A stretch of DNA of 64,000 nucleotides from Micromonospora sp. FIMYZ51 (GCF_038246755.1 NZ_CP134706.1:6575501-6639500), one strand, 5' to 3'. Counted from the first letter of the stretch, positions 44,818 to 53,821 are shown. Notes: generated by a model from the sequence alone, not told the origin. Numbers and translations: made by a program.

Positions 44818-46755
44818 ATGGCGAGGGCCCGGGTACGGATCACGGCGCTCCTCCTGGCACTCGGCGTACTCGCCGTGACCACGATCGGTTGGCCCGGGCT
44901 CACCAGCACACCGGCGTACGCTGCCCCGGTCGCGTACCAGGCCCCCACCGAGCTCTGCACGACACAGGAGTGGCAGGCCGACTTCCGCGCCTGCGTCGCC
45001 AAACTCCAGCAGGTGGCGGAGTCCGAGGCGACCTGCCTGAATCCTCCGACGCCAACCGCACCAGACTCCGGCATCGCCGGATGGTTCGCGTCCCGGCCGG
45101 AGGCTTCGAAGCTGCCCGGGCCGAAGGGTTACTACAGCGACTACGGATACGCCGGCTACAGCTACAGCACGTACAAGATCGAGACAGGGTGCGCGACCAC
45201 CCTGCTGCATCCGGACTACAAGTTCACGAACACCATCGCCAACGGCGAGTTCATGATCGCTACGGCGATCATCGGTGCCTCGAACGCTCTGCGGGAGCGG
45301 GCCTGGGAACCCGGCACGATGTGGGGTTGGGCTGATCCGCTGGTGGACCAGGCCACCAAGGCGATCTACCAGAAGGTGTTCAGCGTCTTCGGCATCGTCA
45401 CCCTCTGCGTCGTCGGCCTCTACCTACTCTGGCGCTCCCGCCAGTCCGACATGAGCACCGCGATGACCACAGCCGGCTGGGCGCTCGTGGTGATGGTCGC
45501 GGTCACCGCGCTGGCCGCCTGGCCGGTCAAGTCCGCAAATCTCGCTGACGGCGCCCTCGTCTCCACCCTCGGCGTCGTACACGACGCCGTCGGGCCGGCC
45601 ACCAAGGACGTTCCGCCTGGCCGCTGCGCGATGCCCAATCCGGACGCGTGCAAGGACAAGCGCCCACCGGCGGTTCGCGCGAGTGACACCGCCACCGAGT
45701 CGATGCTCTACCGCAACTGGCTGCGCGGCGTACTCGGCTCCGCCGACAGCGAGACCGCCCGCAAGTACGGCGCGGCGCTCTACGATGCGAAGTCGCTCTC
45801 CTGGGAAGAGGCGGAGAAAGTTCGCGCCAATCCGCAGACCCGCGAAGCCACCCTCAACGCCAAGAAGCAACAGTGGATGACGGTTGCGGCGCAGATCGAG
45901 CGCGAGGACCCGGAAGCCTACGAGTACCTCCGGGGCGTCCGGGACATGGACCGGGTCGGCGCGGGCTTCATCGCGGTGCTCGCCGCGCTGCTCTTCGCGA
46001 TGTTCGACCTGACCGCCTCGCTACTCGTGCTGCTGGGCTTCCTGATCTTCCGGTGGGCGGTGATCGCCGCACCGATCCTGGGCACCATCGGCCTGCTCCG
46101 GCCGGCCAGCGCCGGCCTGCGCCGGCTCGGCAACGCGGTGGTGGCCGCACTCTTCAACATCGCGATCTTCGGCACCGGGGCGGCCATCTATCTCTTCGCG
46201 GTGGACCTCATCATGAGCACCCCCACCCTGCCCGGCTGGCTGCAGGTCGTGCTGGTCTGGCTGTGCGGCGTGGTCGGCTGGCTGCTGCTACGCCCCTATC
46301 GGCGGATCACCCAGCTTGGCGGCAAGGACAGCAGCGCGGCAGTCAGTTCGGCCGGCTCCTGGCACCGGCGTTTCTTCCGCGACATGCGCACCGCGGCCCG
46401 GCTCGACGTCGCCGAACCCGGCGGCACCACCGAACCGGCAATGGGGCGGCGCCGGACGGTGGTCGTCGAGCAGCCGAAGGTGCGCCCAGAGGCCCGCCCG
46501 GACCCGGTGCCGAGCGGTGCACCCGCCACCGTGAAACGTCCGGACGGCCGGGAGGCCGGCGATGTTCCCGACAAACCGGAGGAGCGCCCCTCGGAGACCC
46601 GCCCCACCGTGCCCCGGCCGCGCCGCCGACAGCCCGCTGCCTGGACCGAACCGGACGTCCCGGAGGAGAATCCGTCCTTCGCCATCTACCGGCCGGGTTC
46701 GGCGGAACGAGCACCCGAGAAGCCGGCACCCCGGATCCGCTCCGAGGCCCGGTGA
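44818..46755 (+). CDS. VirB6/TrbL-like polytopic membrane protein
   Basis: The 645-residue protein from ATG 44818, one base after the VirB4-like stop. A signal peptide (ALLLALGVLAVTTIGWPG, predicted cut near AYA-AP) is followed by an exported Cys- and Tyr-rich domain (residues 37-180, GYYSDYGYAGYSYSTYK). Then come about six transmembrane helices (from VFSVFGIVTLCVVGLYLLW to WLQVVLVWLCGVVGWLLL) and a charged Pro/Arg/Glu-rich cytoplasmic tail of about 130 residues. This is the VirB6/TrbL layout seen in Gram-positive conjugation systems. It overlaps the following gene by 4 nt (GTGA). Confidence 0.8.
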   Translation: MARARVRITALLLALGVLAVTTIGWPGLTSTPAYAAPVAYQAPTELCTTQEWQADFRACVAKLQQVAESEATCLNPPTPTAPDSGIAGWFASRPEASKLPGPKGYYSDYGYAGYSYSTYKIETGCATTLLHPDYKFTNTIANGEFMIATAIIGASNALRERAWEPGTMWGWADPLVDQATKAIYQKVFSVFGIVTLCVVGLYLLWRSRQSDMSTAMTTAGWALVVMVAVTALAAWPVKSANLADGALVSTLGVVHDAVGPATKDVPPGRCAMPNPDACKDKRPPAVRASDTATESMLYRNWLRGVLGSADSETARKYGAALYDAKSLSWEEAEKVRANPQTREATLNAKKQQWMTVAAQIEREDPEAYEYLRGVRDMDRVGAGFIAVLAALLFAMFDLTASLLVLLGFLIFRWAVIAAPILGTIGLLRPASAGLRRLGNAVVAALFNIAIFGTGAAIYLFAVDLIMSTPTLPGWLQVVLVWLCGVVGWLLLRPYRRITQLGGKDSSAAVSSAGSWHRRFFRDMRTAARLDVAEPGGTTEPAMGRRRTVVVEQPKVRPEARPDPVPSGAPATVKRPDGREAGDVPDKPEERPSETRPTVPRPRRRQPAAWTEPDVPEENPSFAIYRPGSAERAPEKPAPRIRSEAR

Positions 46756-47309
46756 CCGTGGTGCGGCGCGCGATCGAGTTCCTGCTTACCCGGGTGTTGC
46801 GGTCCCGGCTGGGGTTGGCCCTCGGCATCGCCGTCCTGGTGCTCGGCGTGGTCGGGGCGGCCCGGCTGGTTGCCGGACCCGGTGACCCCTCAGTGGGATT
46901 GAGCAACCGGCCAGCCGAACCGATCACCACGGTGGACCCGACCACCGGAGACGACGGCGCGATCTCCACAACCACCACACCGTCCCCGGTCACCAGCCCT
47001 GGCGAAGCGACGCCGGCCCAGGTGGCCGAGCGTTTCGTGGCGGCCTGGCTCGGTCGTCCCGGGCTGACCGCCGAAGGCTGGCACGAGGAGCTGCGACCTC
47101 TCTCGACCGCCGCCCTGGCCGACAAGCTCGCCGGCGCGGACCCGACCAGCGTGCCGGCCGGTGCAGTGACGGACGAGGTGACGGTGCGGCCACGGAGTGA
47201 GACCTTCGTGGAGGCGCTGATTCCCCTCGACACCGGACAGCTCCGGCTCGAACTCGTGGCGCCGGACGGGCGGTGGCTGGTTGACGCCGTGGACTGGGAG
47301 CAAGGATGA
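46752..47309 (+). CDS. VirB8/TcpC-like single-pass protein
   Basis: The 185-residue protein from GTG 46752. One transmembrane helix near the N-terminus (LGLALGIAVLVLGVVGAARLV), a Thr/Pro linker, then an NTF2-like exported domain (ATPAQVAERFVAAWLGRPGL to LELVAPDGRWLVDAVDW). VirB8 and its Gram-positive analogue TcpC share this anchor plus NTF2-fold design. 4-nt overlaps on both sides place it firmly in the operon. Confidence 0.72.
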   Translation: MTVVRRAIEFLLTRVLRSRLGLALGIAVLVLGVVGAARLVAGPGDPSVGLSNRPAEPITTVDPTTGDDGAISTTTTPSPVTSPGEATPAQVAERFVAAWLGRPGLTAEGWHEELRPLSTAALADKLAGADPTSVPAGAVTDEVTVRPRSETFVEALIPLDTGQLRLELVAPDGRWLVDAVDWEQG

Positions 47310-48478
47310 CCGACCAGAGCGGCCCCCGCCGCAGGCCGATCCGGGTCGGCGCGCTCGCCGCCGCGCTCACGGCAGCGCTGGCGTTCCTGTGCTGCACCGG
47401 CGGCACCGGCGCCTTCTTCCTCACCGAGTTGGGCGGCAACGCGGCCGAGCAGCAGTTGACTCCGGCAAGCGTCGAGTGCACCGACGACTTCGAGGTCGAC
47501 ATAACCGGCACCATGCCCAGATTCGCGCGGTACGGCGAGCGGCAGCTCCGCAACGCCGCGAGGATCATCGTGGTCGGCCAGGAAATGAAGGTGCCGCCAC
47601 GCGGTTGGGTGATCGCCGTGGCGACCGCCATGCAGGAGTCACGGCTGTTGAATCTCGCCAACCGCACGGTCGCCGAGTCCCAGAACATTCCGCATGAGGG
47701 CATCGGTGCCGACCACGACTCGGTCGGTCTGTTCCAGCAACGAGCGTCGTGGGGCACTGTCGCCCAGCGGATGAATCCCGAGTACGCCTCGCGCAAGTTC
47801 TACGAGAAGCTGGTCGATCTGCCCGGCTGGCAGAAGCTGCCGCTGACCGTGGCCGCGCAACGGGTGCAGATCAGTGCCTTTCCCGACGCCTATGCCAAAC
47901 ACGAGGAGTTGGCCGCCCGCATCGTCGACGCGCTGGCCGGCGGCGCGGCCCGGACGGCGCTGATCGGCGGTAAGGAGGTGTGCGACGCCGCCGCCTCGGG
48001 CGAGATCGCCGCCTCCGGCTGGACCGCGCCAATCCCCGGCGGCGTCGGATCCGGCTTCCGGACCGCCAGCCGGCCGGCACACAACGGGGTCGACATCGCC
48101 GCTCCCAAAGGCACGCTCATCCGGGTCGCGGCGACCGGCCGGGTGCTGGTCTCCCGCTGCGATCCCGACCGACGCGGCCGGCACAGCTGCGACGTAGACG
48201 GCTGGCCGGGCAAGGGCGGCTGCGGCTGGTTCGTCGACGTCCTGCATGCCCAGGGCATCGTCACCCGATACTGTCACATGGTGAGTCGTCCCAGAGTCGC
48301 CGTCGGGGACACCGTTGAGGCTGGTGAGGTGATCGGCGAGGTGGGCAGCAGCGGCAACTCCTCCGGGCCGCACCTGCATTTCGAGGTGCACACCGACGGC
48401 GACCGCAGCAGCCGGAGCGCTATCGATCCGGTGCCGTTCATGCGGTCGAAGGGCGCACCGCTGAAGGGTGCCGGGTGA
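47306..48478 (+). CDS. Secreted cell-wall hydrolase: lysozyme-like plus M23 peptidase
   Basis: The 390-residue protein has an N-terminal membrane anchor or signal (LAAALTAALAFLCC). A helical domain (VIAVATAMQESRLLNLANRT, DSVGLFQQRASWG) resembles transglycosylase/NlpC-associated modules of actinobacterial conjugation hydrolases. The C-terminal M23 metallopeptidase has zinc-site signatures HNGVDIAAPKGT and GPHLHFEVH. Such VirB1-type enzymes open peptidoglycan for the secretion channel. It overlaps the VirB8-like gene by 4 nt. Confidence 0.88.
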   Translation: MTDQSGPRRRPIRVGALAAALTAALAFLCCTGGTGAFFLTELGGNAAEQQLTPASVECTDDFEVDITGTMPRFARYGERQLRNAARIIVVGQEMKVPPRGWVIAVATAMQESRLLNLANRTVAESQNIPHEGIGADHDSVGLFQQRASWGTVAQRMNPEYASRKFYEKLVDLPGWQKLPLTVAAQRVQISAFPDAYAKHEELAARIVDALAGGAARTALIGGKEVCDAAASGEIAASGWTAPIPGGVGSGFRTASRPAHNGVDIAAPKGTLIRVAATGRVLVSRCDPDRRGRHSCDVDGWPGKGGCGWFVDVLHAQGIVTRYCHMVSRPRVAVGDTVEAGEVIGEVGSSGNSSGPHLHFEVHTDGDRSSRSAIDPVPFMRSKGAPLKGAG

Positions 48479-48491
48479 GCCCAGCGCCGTC

Positions 48492-49088
48492 ATGACCGAG
48501 CCGTTCCCGGACCCATTCGCCGATCAGCCGGACTGGGCCCCTCAACCGCCGCGCCCGATCGAGGTGCTCCCCGCCGCGAGGCGAGCAGAACTGCGCGGGC
48601 AACGGGTGCTGGTCGGGTTGCCCGGCCTCGGCTGGCGGGCCGACCTGCGGGCTGACGAGCGGGTGGTGCAGAACAGCCGCACGTACGTGCCGGTCATCCC
48701 GGAGCATGAGTGGTACCGCGCCGAGTCCGATCAAGTGGAGGTCTTCGCACCGCTGGTGCCGATCGAGCGGGTCTGGGTGGAGACGGTGGCGTCGCAGCCG
48801 CCCACGACCGCAGACGTGGGCGGGGTCCGACTGGTATCGCTCGACGCGCCGGCGCACCGGGCTCCGACGCCGGTCTTCGAGGCCGACTCGGTCGTCGGCC
48901 GACGAGTGGTGCACATGGTCGGCTCCGTGGAGCATCGCGATCTGCGCGCGGTAACCGAGACCTATTCGGGTGCGGAGGGCGACATCTGTGTACGGGTCGC
49001 GCCGGAGATGGAGTGGTATCGCTGGGCCTGGCGCGGCCAGTCACCGACCACCTTGGAGGTACCGGTTCATCTGCTGTGGGTGGAATGA
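48492..49088 (+). CDS. Operon protein of unknown function with internal repeat
   Basis: The 198-residue protein, start ATG 48492 (an in-frame GTG at 48468 overlapping the hydrolase stop is an alternative). No signal peptide or membrane helix. Two similar beta-rich halves occur: VVQNSRTYVPVIPEHEWYRA and EGDICVRVAPEMEWYRWAWR, both followed by a P-x-x-x-VWVE or VPVHLLWVE segment. It may be a cytoplasmic accessory or substrate protein. Not recognised. Confidence 0.65.
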   Translation: MTEPFPDPFADQPDWAPQPPRPIEVLPAARRAELRGQRVLVGLPGLGWRADLRADERVVQNSRTYVPVIPEHEWYRAESDQVEVFAPLVPIERVWVETVASQPPTTADVGGVRLVSLDAPAHRAPTPVFEADSVVGRRVVHMVGSVEHRDLRAVTETYSGAEGDICVRVAPEMEWYRWAWRGQSPTTLEVPVHLLWVE

Positions 49089-49094
49089 GCGAAC

Positions 49095-49655
49095 CTAGTT
49101 AGCCACCCTGGCTGCGGAACATACCCGCCAGTCCTCGTTTAACTGTGTAATAAACTGCCACGACTGTCGATCCGTCTGCCTCAGGCCATCGACCTGAGCC
49201 GATAACGTGAGATCAACTCGGACCTCCGCCTTATCACCATTCTGGTCGGCCTGAAGCGGCCCCCAAGTAACAGACATCGTAGTATCGAACTGCTCTTGGC
49301 GGGCAGCTAGGTCGTCCCTGAGAGCGTCGAGCTGTCCGAGATCCGTGTTGCTGCCACAGACGAATAGGTTTGCTCGGACATCGTTGCGATCCACGAGAAA
49401 CGCCCGCAAGTAGTTGTCCACCACCACGTCGGGCGCGCTGCGGTCGGGGGTGGTTACTCGGTCGTAGACAAGGTAACCGGCCACTGCGCCGCCGAGGCAC
49501 AACGCCGCCAGTGTCCCGGCCACCACGGCCAGCACGGTCCGGAGCCGTCGGCGGGGCCGCTGCGGTGCTGGTGCGACCGCGGGCGGCGCCAGTTCCTCCG
49601 GCGGGGTCCGTTGCGCCGGTACGCGGGACACCTGGGAACCGGCGGGGGGCGGCAC
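49095..49655 (-). CDS. Membrane-anchored NTF2-like protein on the opposite strand
   Basis: The 186-residue protein. I prefer GTG 49655 over GTG 49664 because AGGGGG is 8 nt from the former but touches the latter. A Pro-rich cytoplasmic N-terminus and one helix (LAVVAGTLAALCLGGAVAGYLVY) are followed by an exported domain (VVDNYLRAFLVDRNDVRANLFVC to SWQFITQLNEDWRVCSA) with two cysteines. The 3' half is visibly more A+T-rich than all neighbours and uses AT-ending codons, a sign of separate origin. It interrupts the rightward operon between the 198-residue protein and the FtsK-like gene. Confidence 0.72.
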   Translation of the reverse strand: MPPPAGSQVSRVPAQRTPPEELAPPAVAPAPQRPRRRLRTVLAVVAGTLAALCLGGAVAGYLVYDRVTTPDRSAPDVVVDNYLRAFLVDRNDVRANLFVCGSNTDLGQLDALRDDLAARQEQFDTTMSVTWGPLQADQNGDKAEVRVDLTLSAQVDGLRQTDRQSWQFITQLNEDWRVCSAARVAN

Positions 49656-49722
49656 TGATTCCACCCCCTGAGGCTATCGGCTGGACGCCATGGACCCAAT
49701 GCCCCAGATTTGGCAGATCGTG

Positions 49723-49742
49723 ACCGATCCCCGCCGATCGGT
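49723..49742. promoter_or_regulatory. Inverted repeat in divergent gap (operator candidate)
   Basis: ACCGATC and GATCGGT face each other across 6 bp (49723-49742) in the 207-bp gap between the leftward NTF2-like gene and the rightward FtsK-like gene. The geometry suits a dimeric repressor, but no cognate regulator gene is adjacent. Confidence 0.3.
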
Positions 49743-49862
49743 GAGATCCACGACAACATCGACGCATCGCCGCCGGGCGTCCCGGGGGTCGGGCCTCCGC
49801 TGGGATACCGTCGTCTCTGCCCGGCGAGTGGGTGCCGACCTCGGGCGGAGGAGGTGGACGCG

Positions 49863-52415
49863 GTGGGCGGTCCGAAGGCACGGACGCTGCGTGCCGCCGC
49901 GCTGCACCGCCGGGCCGCCGCGACGGTGACGGCAGCCGCCGCGGTTCTCGACGACATCCGCCCCGCACCGGCCGACCAGCGTCGCCAGTACGCGCTGGCC
50001 GAGCGGCTAGCTGCCGCGGCCACCGTCCTCGCGCCCGGCTGGGCCGGCACCGCCCTGGAGGCAGTCGAGCCTACGGCCCCCGCGGGGGAAGGTCCGCCGC
50101 CCTTCGTCCGGGTCGGCACCGCCGCGCCGCTGGACGAGGCCCGGTTCCCTGCCCTGGTGCCGCTGTTCGGCACCGGCCACCTGACGGTGGACACCGACGC
50201 GCACGATCCACGGGTGGTCGGACTGCTCCGGGGGGTGCTGCTGCGGCTGCTGGCGGCGACCCCGGCCGGAGCGCTGTTGGCCCGGGTGGTGGACGCGACC
50301 GGCGCGGCCCTGACGCCGTTCGCGGCGCTCGGCGACACCGGGGTGCTGTCCCCGCCGGCCACCGATCTGAGTGGACTGCGGACCGTGCTGACCGAGGCGG
50401 AGCGGTGGGTGGCGGCGGCTTCGCTGGGTCCCCGCCGGCGGGACCGGTTGTTGCTGCTTGTCGTCGCCGCGTTGCCGGACGGGACCGAGCCGGCCGACCT
50501 GGCACGGATCGAGACGCTCGCCGAGCAGGGACCAGCCGCCGGGCTGCATCTGGTCGTCGCGGGCTGGCCGCCGGCCGGCCGGGCTCCGCTGCCCAGGACC
50601 ACGACGGTGGCGATGCGTACGGCGTACGCCCTGCTTGGCGATCCGCCTGGCGCTCCCTTCACCACCCCGGGCACCGGTGGCGGGTTGAACTCGCCGGTGT
50701 TTCCCGAGCCGGATCCACCGGCTGAACTGGTCGATGTTGTCTGTCGGCGAATCGCGGCGCAGGTCGAGGCCGGCAGCCGCTTGTCCCTGGCCGACCTGCT
50801 GCCGCCGGTCGGGGAGGAGCTGTGGCAGGCGGACGCCGGCGACGGCCTGAGCACCACGGTCGGCGACGCCGGTGGCCGGCCGGTGTCGCTGGGCTTCACC
50901 GAGCTGACCCCGCACTGGCTGGTGAACGGCCGGTCGCCGGCCTGCCGCGCCACCTTTCTGACCACGGCGTTGCTCGGTCTCGCCGCCCGGTACGGCCCGG
51001 ACGAACTGTCGCTGTACCTGGTTGATCTCGGCGCGGGTGAGTCCTTCGCGGAGTTTCTTCAGACCGAGCGGGACCGGTCCTGGATCCCGCAGGTCCGGGC
51101 GGCGGCGATGGCCGCCGACCGGGAGTACGTGCTCGACCTGTTCGATCAGCTGGTGACCGAGGTCCGCCGGCGCACGGAGGCGTCCGTCCGTGCCGGGGGG
51201 CAACGCTTCGCGGAGCTGCGTGCGCACCGCCCGCTGCCCCGGATCGTCTGCGTGGTGGACAACCTGCCGCTGCTCTTCGCCGACCGGGATCGGCTCGCCG
51301 CTGACGCCGCCGCCCGGCTGGACGCACTGGCCCGTGCCGGCCGGGCGTACGGCGTGCATCTTGTGCTGGCTGGCGATGGTGACCTGGGTCTGGGTGTCCG
51401 CGCCGACGGCGGGCACCGGGACTCGCTGCTCGGCCAGTTCCCGGTACGGGTCGCGCTGCCGGGTGGCGGGGCGGTGTTGGAGCCGACCAACGACGCCGCC
51501 GCCGGTCTGCCGGTGGGCAGCGCGGTGGTGAACACCGCGGGCGGGCTCGGGGGTCCCCGGGGTGCGATCCGGGGACATGAGCGGATGGTCCGGTTTCCCG
51601 ATCCGCAGGAGGCGCCGGAGACCGTCGAGCGGCTGCGGCACCGGCTCTGGGCCGCCCGGCCGGAGGAGTGCAAGCCGCCGGTGGTCTTCGCCGGCTATGC
51701 CCGTCCGCTGCTGGGCAACGATCCGGGGTATCGCGCGGCCTTGGCCGGACAGTCGTTGGCCCCGGCCGCGCTGCTCGGCCGGGCCGTGAACGTCGCGCGG
51801 AGCACGGCGGCCGTGCCGCTCGGGCCGGCCGCCGGGCGAAACCTCGCCGTCCTCGGTCCGCGACCGGAGGGGGCCCGGCTGTTGGCGATGGCCGCCCGGA
51901 GCACGGCGGCGCACCACCCGCCGGGCACGGCGCGGTTCATGGTCGCCGCGCCCGATGCCGAGGCGGGGTCGCTCGCTGACGACCTGGTGACGGAGCTGGC
52001 CGAGCGGCATCCGGTGCAGAAGGTCGACTTGGCCGCGATGTTCGCCGCGCTGGACTACGGTGAGCCGGCCTACCTGGTGGTGTTCGGGCTGGACGTGGCG
52101 TCGCCGGAGCAGTTGCCGCCGTCGCGGCTGCGGACGCTGTTGCGCGACGGGCCGCCGGCCGGGCAGCACCTGCTCGGCTGGTGGCGTACCGTGCCGTCGT
52201 TCGCTGCTCTGGTGGGGCCGGAGGAGACCGTCGACAAGCTGACCGCTGTGGCGGTGGCGGGCGTACCTGGTGCCCAGCTCACCCCGGTCTTCGGCCGGAC
52301 GGTGGAGTGGCGGCCGCGCCCCGACCGGGTGGTGCTCTGGGACGGTCCGGAGGAGCGCGGCGTCGTGCTGGTGCCGTACCGCGTAGCGGCCGGCGAGGAC
52401 GGAGAATCGGCGTGA
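49863..52415 (+). CDS. FtsK/SpoIIIE-like protein with degenerate nucleotide-binding sites
   Basis: The 850-residue protein from GTG 49863 (GGAGGAGGT 6 nt upstream). Helical N-terminus, then a region organised like FtsK/EccC ATPase domains. Around residues 350-365 the usual GATGSGKS-type loop reads NGRSPACRATFL, so the P-loop Gly-Lys-Ser/Thr is gone. The strand that should end in DE reads IVCVVDNLPLL. A second domain (about residues 655-850) has VLGPRPEGARLL in place of a P-loop. It is therefore probably a structural or docking relative of coupling proteins, not an active motor. A GTGA overlap links it to the next gene. Confidence 0.75.
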   Translation: MGGPKARTLRAAALHRRAAATVTAAAAVLDDIRPAPADQRRQYALAERLAAAATVLAPGWAGTALEAVEPTAPAGEGPPPFVRVGTAAPLDEARFPALVPLFGTGHLTVDTDAHDPRVVGLLRGVLLRLLAATPAGALLARVVDATGAALTPFAALGDTGVLSPPATDLSGLRTVLTEAERWVAAASLGPRRRDRLLLLVVAALPDGTEPADLARIETLAEQGPAAGLHLVVAGWPPAGRAPLPRTTTVAMRTAYALLGDPPGAPFTTPGTGGGLNSPVFPEPDPPAELVDVVCRRIAAQVEAGSRLSLADLLPPVGEELWQADAGDGLSTTVGDAGGRPVSLGFTELTPHWLVNGRSPACRATFLTTALLGLAARYGPDELSLYLVDLGAGESFAEFLQTERDRSWIPQVRAAAMAADREYVLDLFDQLVTEVRRRTEASVRAGGQRFAELRAHRPLPRIVCVVDNLPLLFADRDRLAADAAARLDALARAGRAYGVHLVLAGDGDLGLGVRADGGHRDSLLGQFPVRVALPGGGAVLEPTNDAAAGLPVGSAVVNTAGGLGGPRGAIRGHERMVRFPDPQEAPETVERLRHRLWAARPEECKPPVVFAGYARPLLGNDPGYRAALAGQSLAPAALLGRAVNVARSTAAVPLGPAAGRNLAVLGPRPEGARLLAMAARSTAAHHPPGTARFMVAAPDAEAGSLADDLVTELAERHPVQKVDLAAMFAALDYGEPAYLVVFGLDVASPEQLPPSRLRTLLRDGPPAGQHLLGWWRTVPSFAALVGPEETVDKLTAVAVAGVPGAQLTPVFGRTVEWRPRPDRVVLWDGPEERGVVLVPYRVAAGEDGESA

Positions 52416-53134
52416 CGCGAGGCCAGCCGCGAACGTTGAGCATCGAGCCGGGCCGGCAGCGGACCGGCGAGGGGCCACCGGTGCCGGCCGAGAATCCGGT
52501 GGCGGCCGCGTGGTCCGAGTACCTGACGGCCGCACGTCAGCTCGACGGAATCCGCCGGGACGCGGCGACCGCCGCCAGCGAGCAGGCCCGTACGGTCCAG
52601 GCGGCTCGGGAGGAGTTGGCGACGGTACGCACCCGGTTGGCGGCCCAGGAGACGCGGCTGCGGGAGTTGGGCGTACCGCCGATCACGCTGGCACCGACGC
52701 CGCCGGAGCTGACCGAGGCGACCAGGTCGATGTCGGGTGGCCCGTCGGCGGCGCTGGCGGCGCTTGGCGATGCGCGGCGGTGGGCGCAGGGGGTCGACGA
52801 CGGCCTCGCCGCACGCGGTCTGCCCCGGGTGGCCCACTGGTCGCCGCGGGCGCGCAACCTGCTGGTGTACGGGCCGTTGGGGCTGATCGTCCCGCTGCTT
52901 TTGCTGCTGGTGTACGCGTTCGCCGGCACCAGCCCGGTCATGGTCCTGGCGCTGGTGGTGGGGCTGCCGGCACCTGCGGTCGCGTTCGGCGCGGGTTGGC
53001 TCGCGGTCGGGCGGCTGTTTCCGGCCCCGCCCGAGGATCGGGTGGACCGGACGCCGCGGTTCGGCGCGCTGGTGTGCCTGATCCCGGCGCTTGTGGCCAC
53101 CGCCGGGATCGTGCTGGCCCTGCTCGCTCCGTGA
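52412..53134 (+). CDS. Coiled-coil membrane protein of the FtsK-like pair
   Basis: The 240-residue protein from GTG 52412. Residues about 25-95 form a probable coiled coil (ASEQARTVQAAREELATVRT). Three hydrophobic helices follow (LLVYGPLGLIVPLLLLLVYAFAG; VMVLALVVGLPAPAVAFGAGWLAVG; LVCLIPALVATAGIVLALL). It could anchor the FtsK-like partner at the membrane. Not recognised as a named family. It converges on folE with 30 nt between stops. Confidence 0.72.
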   Translation: MTRGQPRTLSIEPGRQRTGEGPPVPAENPVAAAWSEYLTAARQLDGIRRDAATAASEQARTVQAAREELATVRTRLAAQETRLRELGVPPITLAPTPPELTEATRSMSGGPSAALAALGDARRWAQGVDDGLAARGLPRVAHWSPRARNLLVYGPLGLIVPLLLLLVYAFAGTSPVMVLALVVGLPAPAVAFGAGWLAVGRLFPAPPEDRVDRTPRFGALVCLIPALVATAGIVLALLAP

Positions 53135-53164
53135 GCGCGGGTCAGCCGCGCACCGCTGACGGGC

Positions 53165-53728
53165 CTACCGGGGGATGATCAGAGCCATCGCCTCGGCGCG
53201 GGATTTGGCGTCCTGCTGGAGGGTGCCCCGGACCGCCGAGGTGATCGTCTTGGCGCCCGACTTCTGGATGCCGCGCATGGCCATGCACATGTGTTCGCAC
53301 TCCAGGACGACCACCACGCCGCGCGGCGACAGCCGCTCCATCAGCAGGTCGGCGACCTGAGCGGTGAGTCGCTCCTGTACCTGCGGGCGTCGGGCGAAGA
53401 CCTCGACCAGCCGGGCCAGCTTGGACAGGCCGGTGATCCGGCCGTCGGGGCCGGGGATGTAGCCGATGTGGGCGCTGCCCCGGAACGGGAGGAGATGGTG
53501 CTCGCAGAGGCTCATCACGTCGATGTCCCGGACGAGTACGAGTTCCTCGTGGTTTGCCTCGAAGGTGGTGGTGAGCACGGTACCCGGGTCGACCCGCAGG
53601 CCGGCGAAGAGTTCGGCGTACGCCCGGGCCACCCGGGCCGGGGTCTGCTGGAGACCGTCGCGGTCCGGGTCCTCCCCGACGGCGATCAGGATCTCGCGGA
53701 CCGCCTTCTCGATCCGGCCGAGGTCCAT
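53165..53728 (-). CDS. folE: GTP cyclohydrolase I
   Basis: Converts GTP to 7,8-dihydroneopterin triphosphate, the entry to folate synthesis. The 187-residue protein from ATG 53728 (GAGGAG just upstream) has [18 protein letters not shown], the zinc-site [12 protein letters not shown] with Cys and His ligands, [22 protein letters not shown] and the second Cys in [11 protein letters not shown]. The frame remains open upstream to a CTG that overlaps the ftsH stop, so a longer N-terminus cannot be excluded. A hairpin in that stretch argues for the shorter form. Confidence 0.95.
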   Translation of the reverse strand: MDLGRIEKAVREILIAVGEDPDRDGLQQTPARVARAYAELFAGLRVDPGTVLTTTFEANHEELVLVRDIDVMSLCEHHLLPFRGSAHIGYIPGPDGRITGLSKLARLVEVFARRPQVQERLTAQVADLLMERLSPRGVVVVLECEHMCMAMRGIQKSGAKTITSAVRGTLQQDAKSRAEAMALIIPR

Positions 53729-53821
53729 GGTCTCCTCGACCGGTCGGCCGGTAAGCCGACCGTTGATCAGCCGGGCGGCGATGTAGTCGAGGCCGTCGTC
53801 GGGCTCGGTGGCTGAGGCGGC

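Noticed and set aside
40752..53134. Intact integrative conjugative element
   Set aside because: No relaxase, integrase, oriT-like repeat or tRNA attachment site was seen at either side, and the only FtsK-like protein lacks ATP-binding residues.
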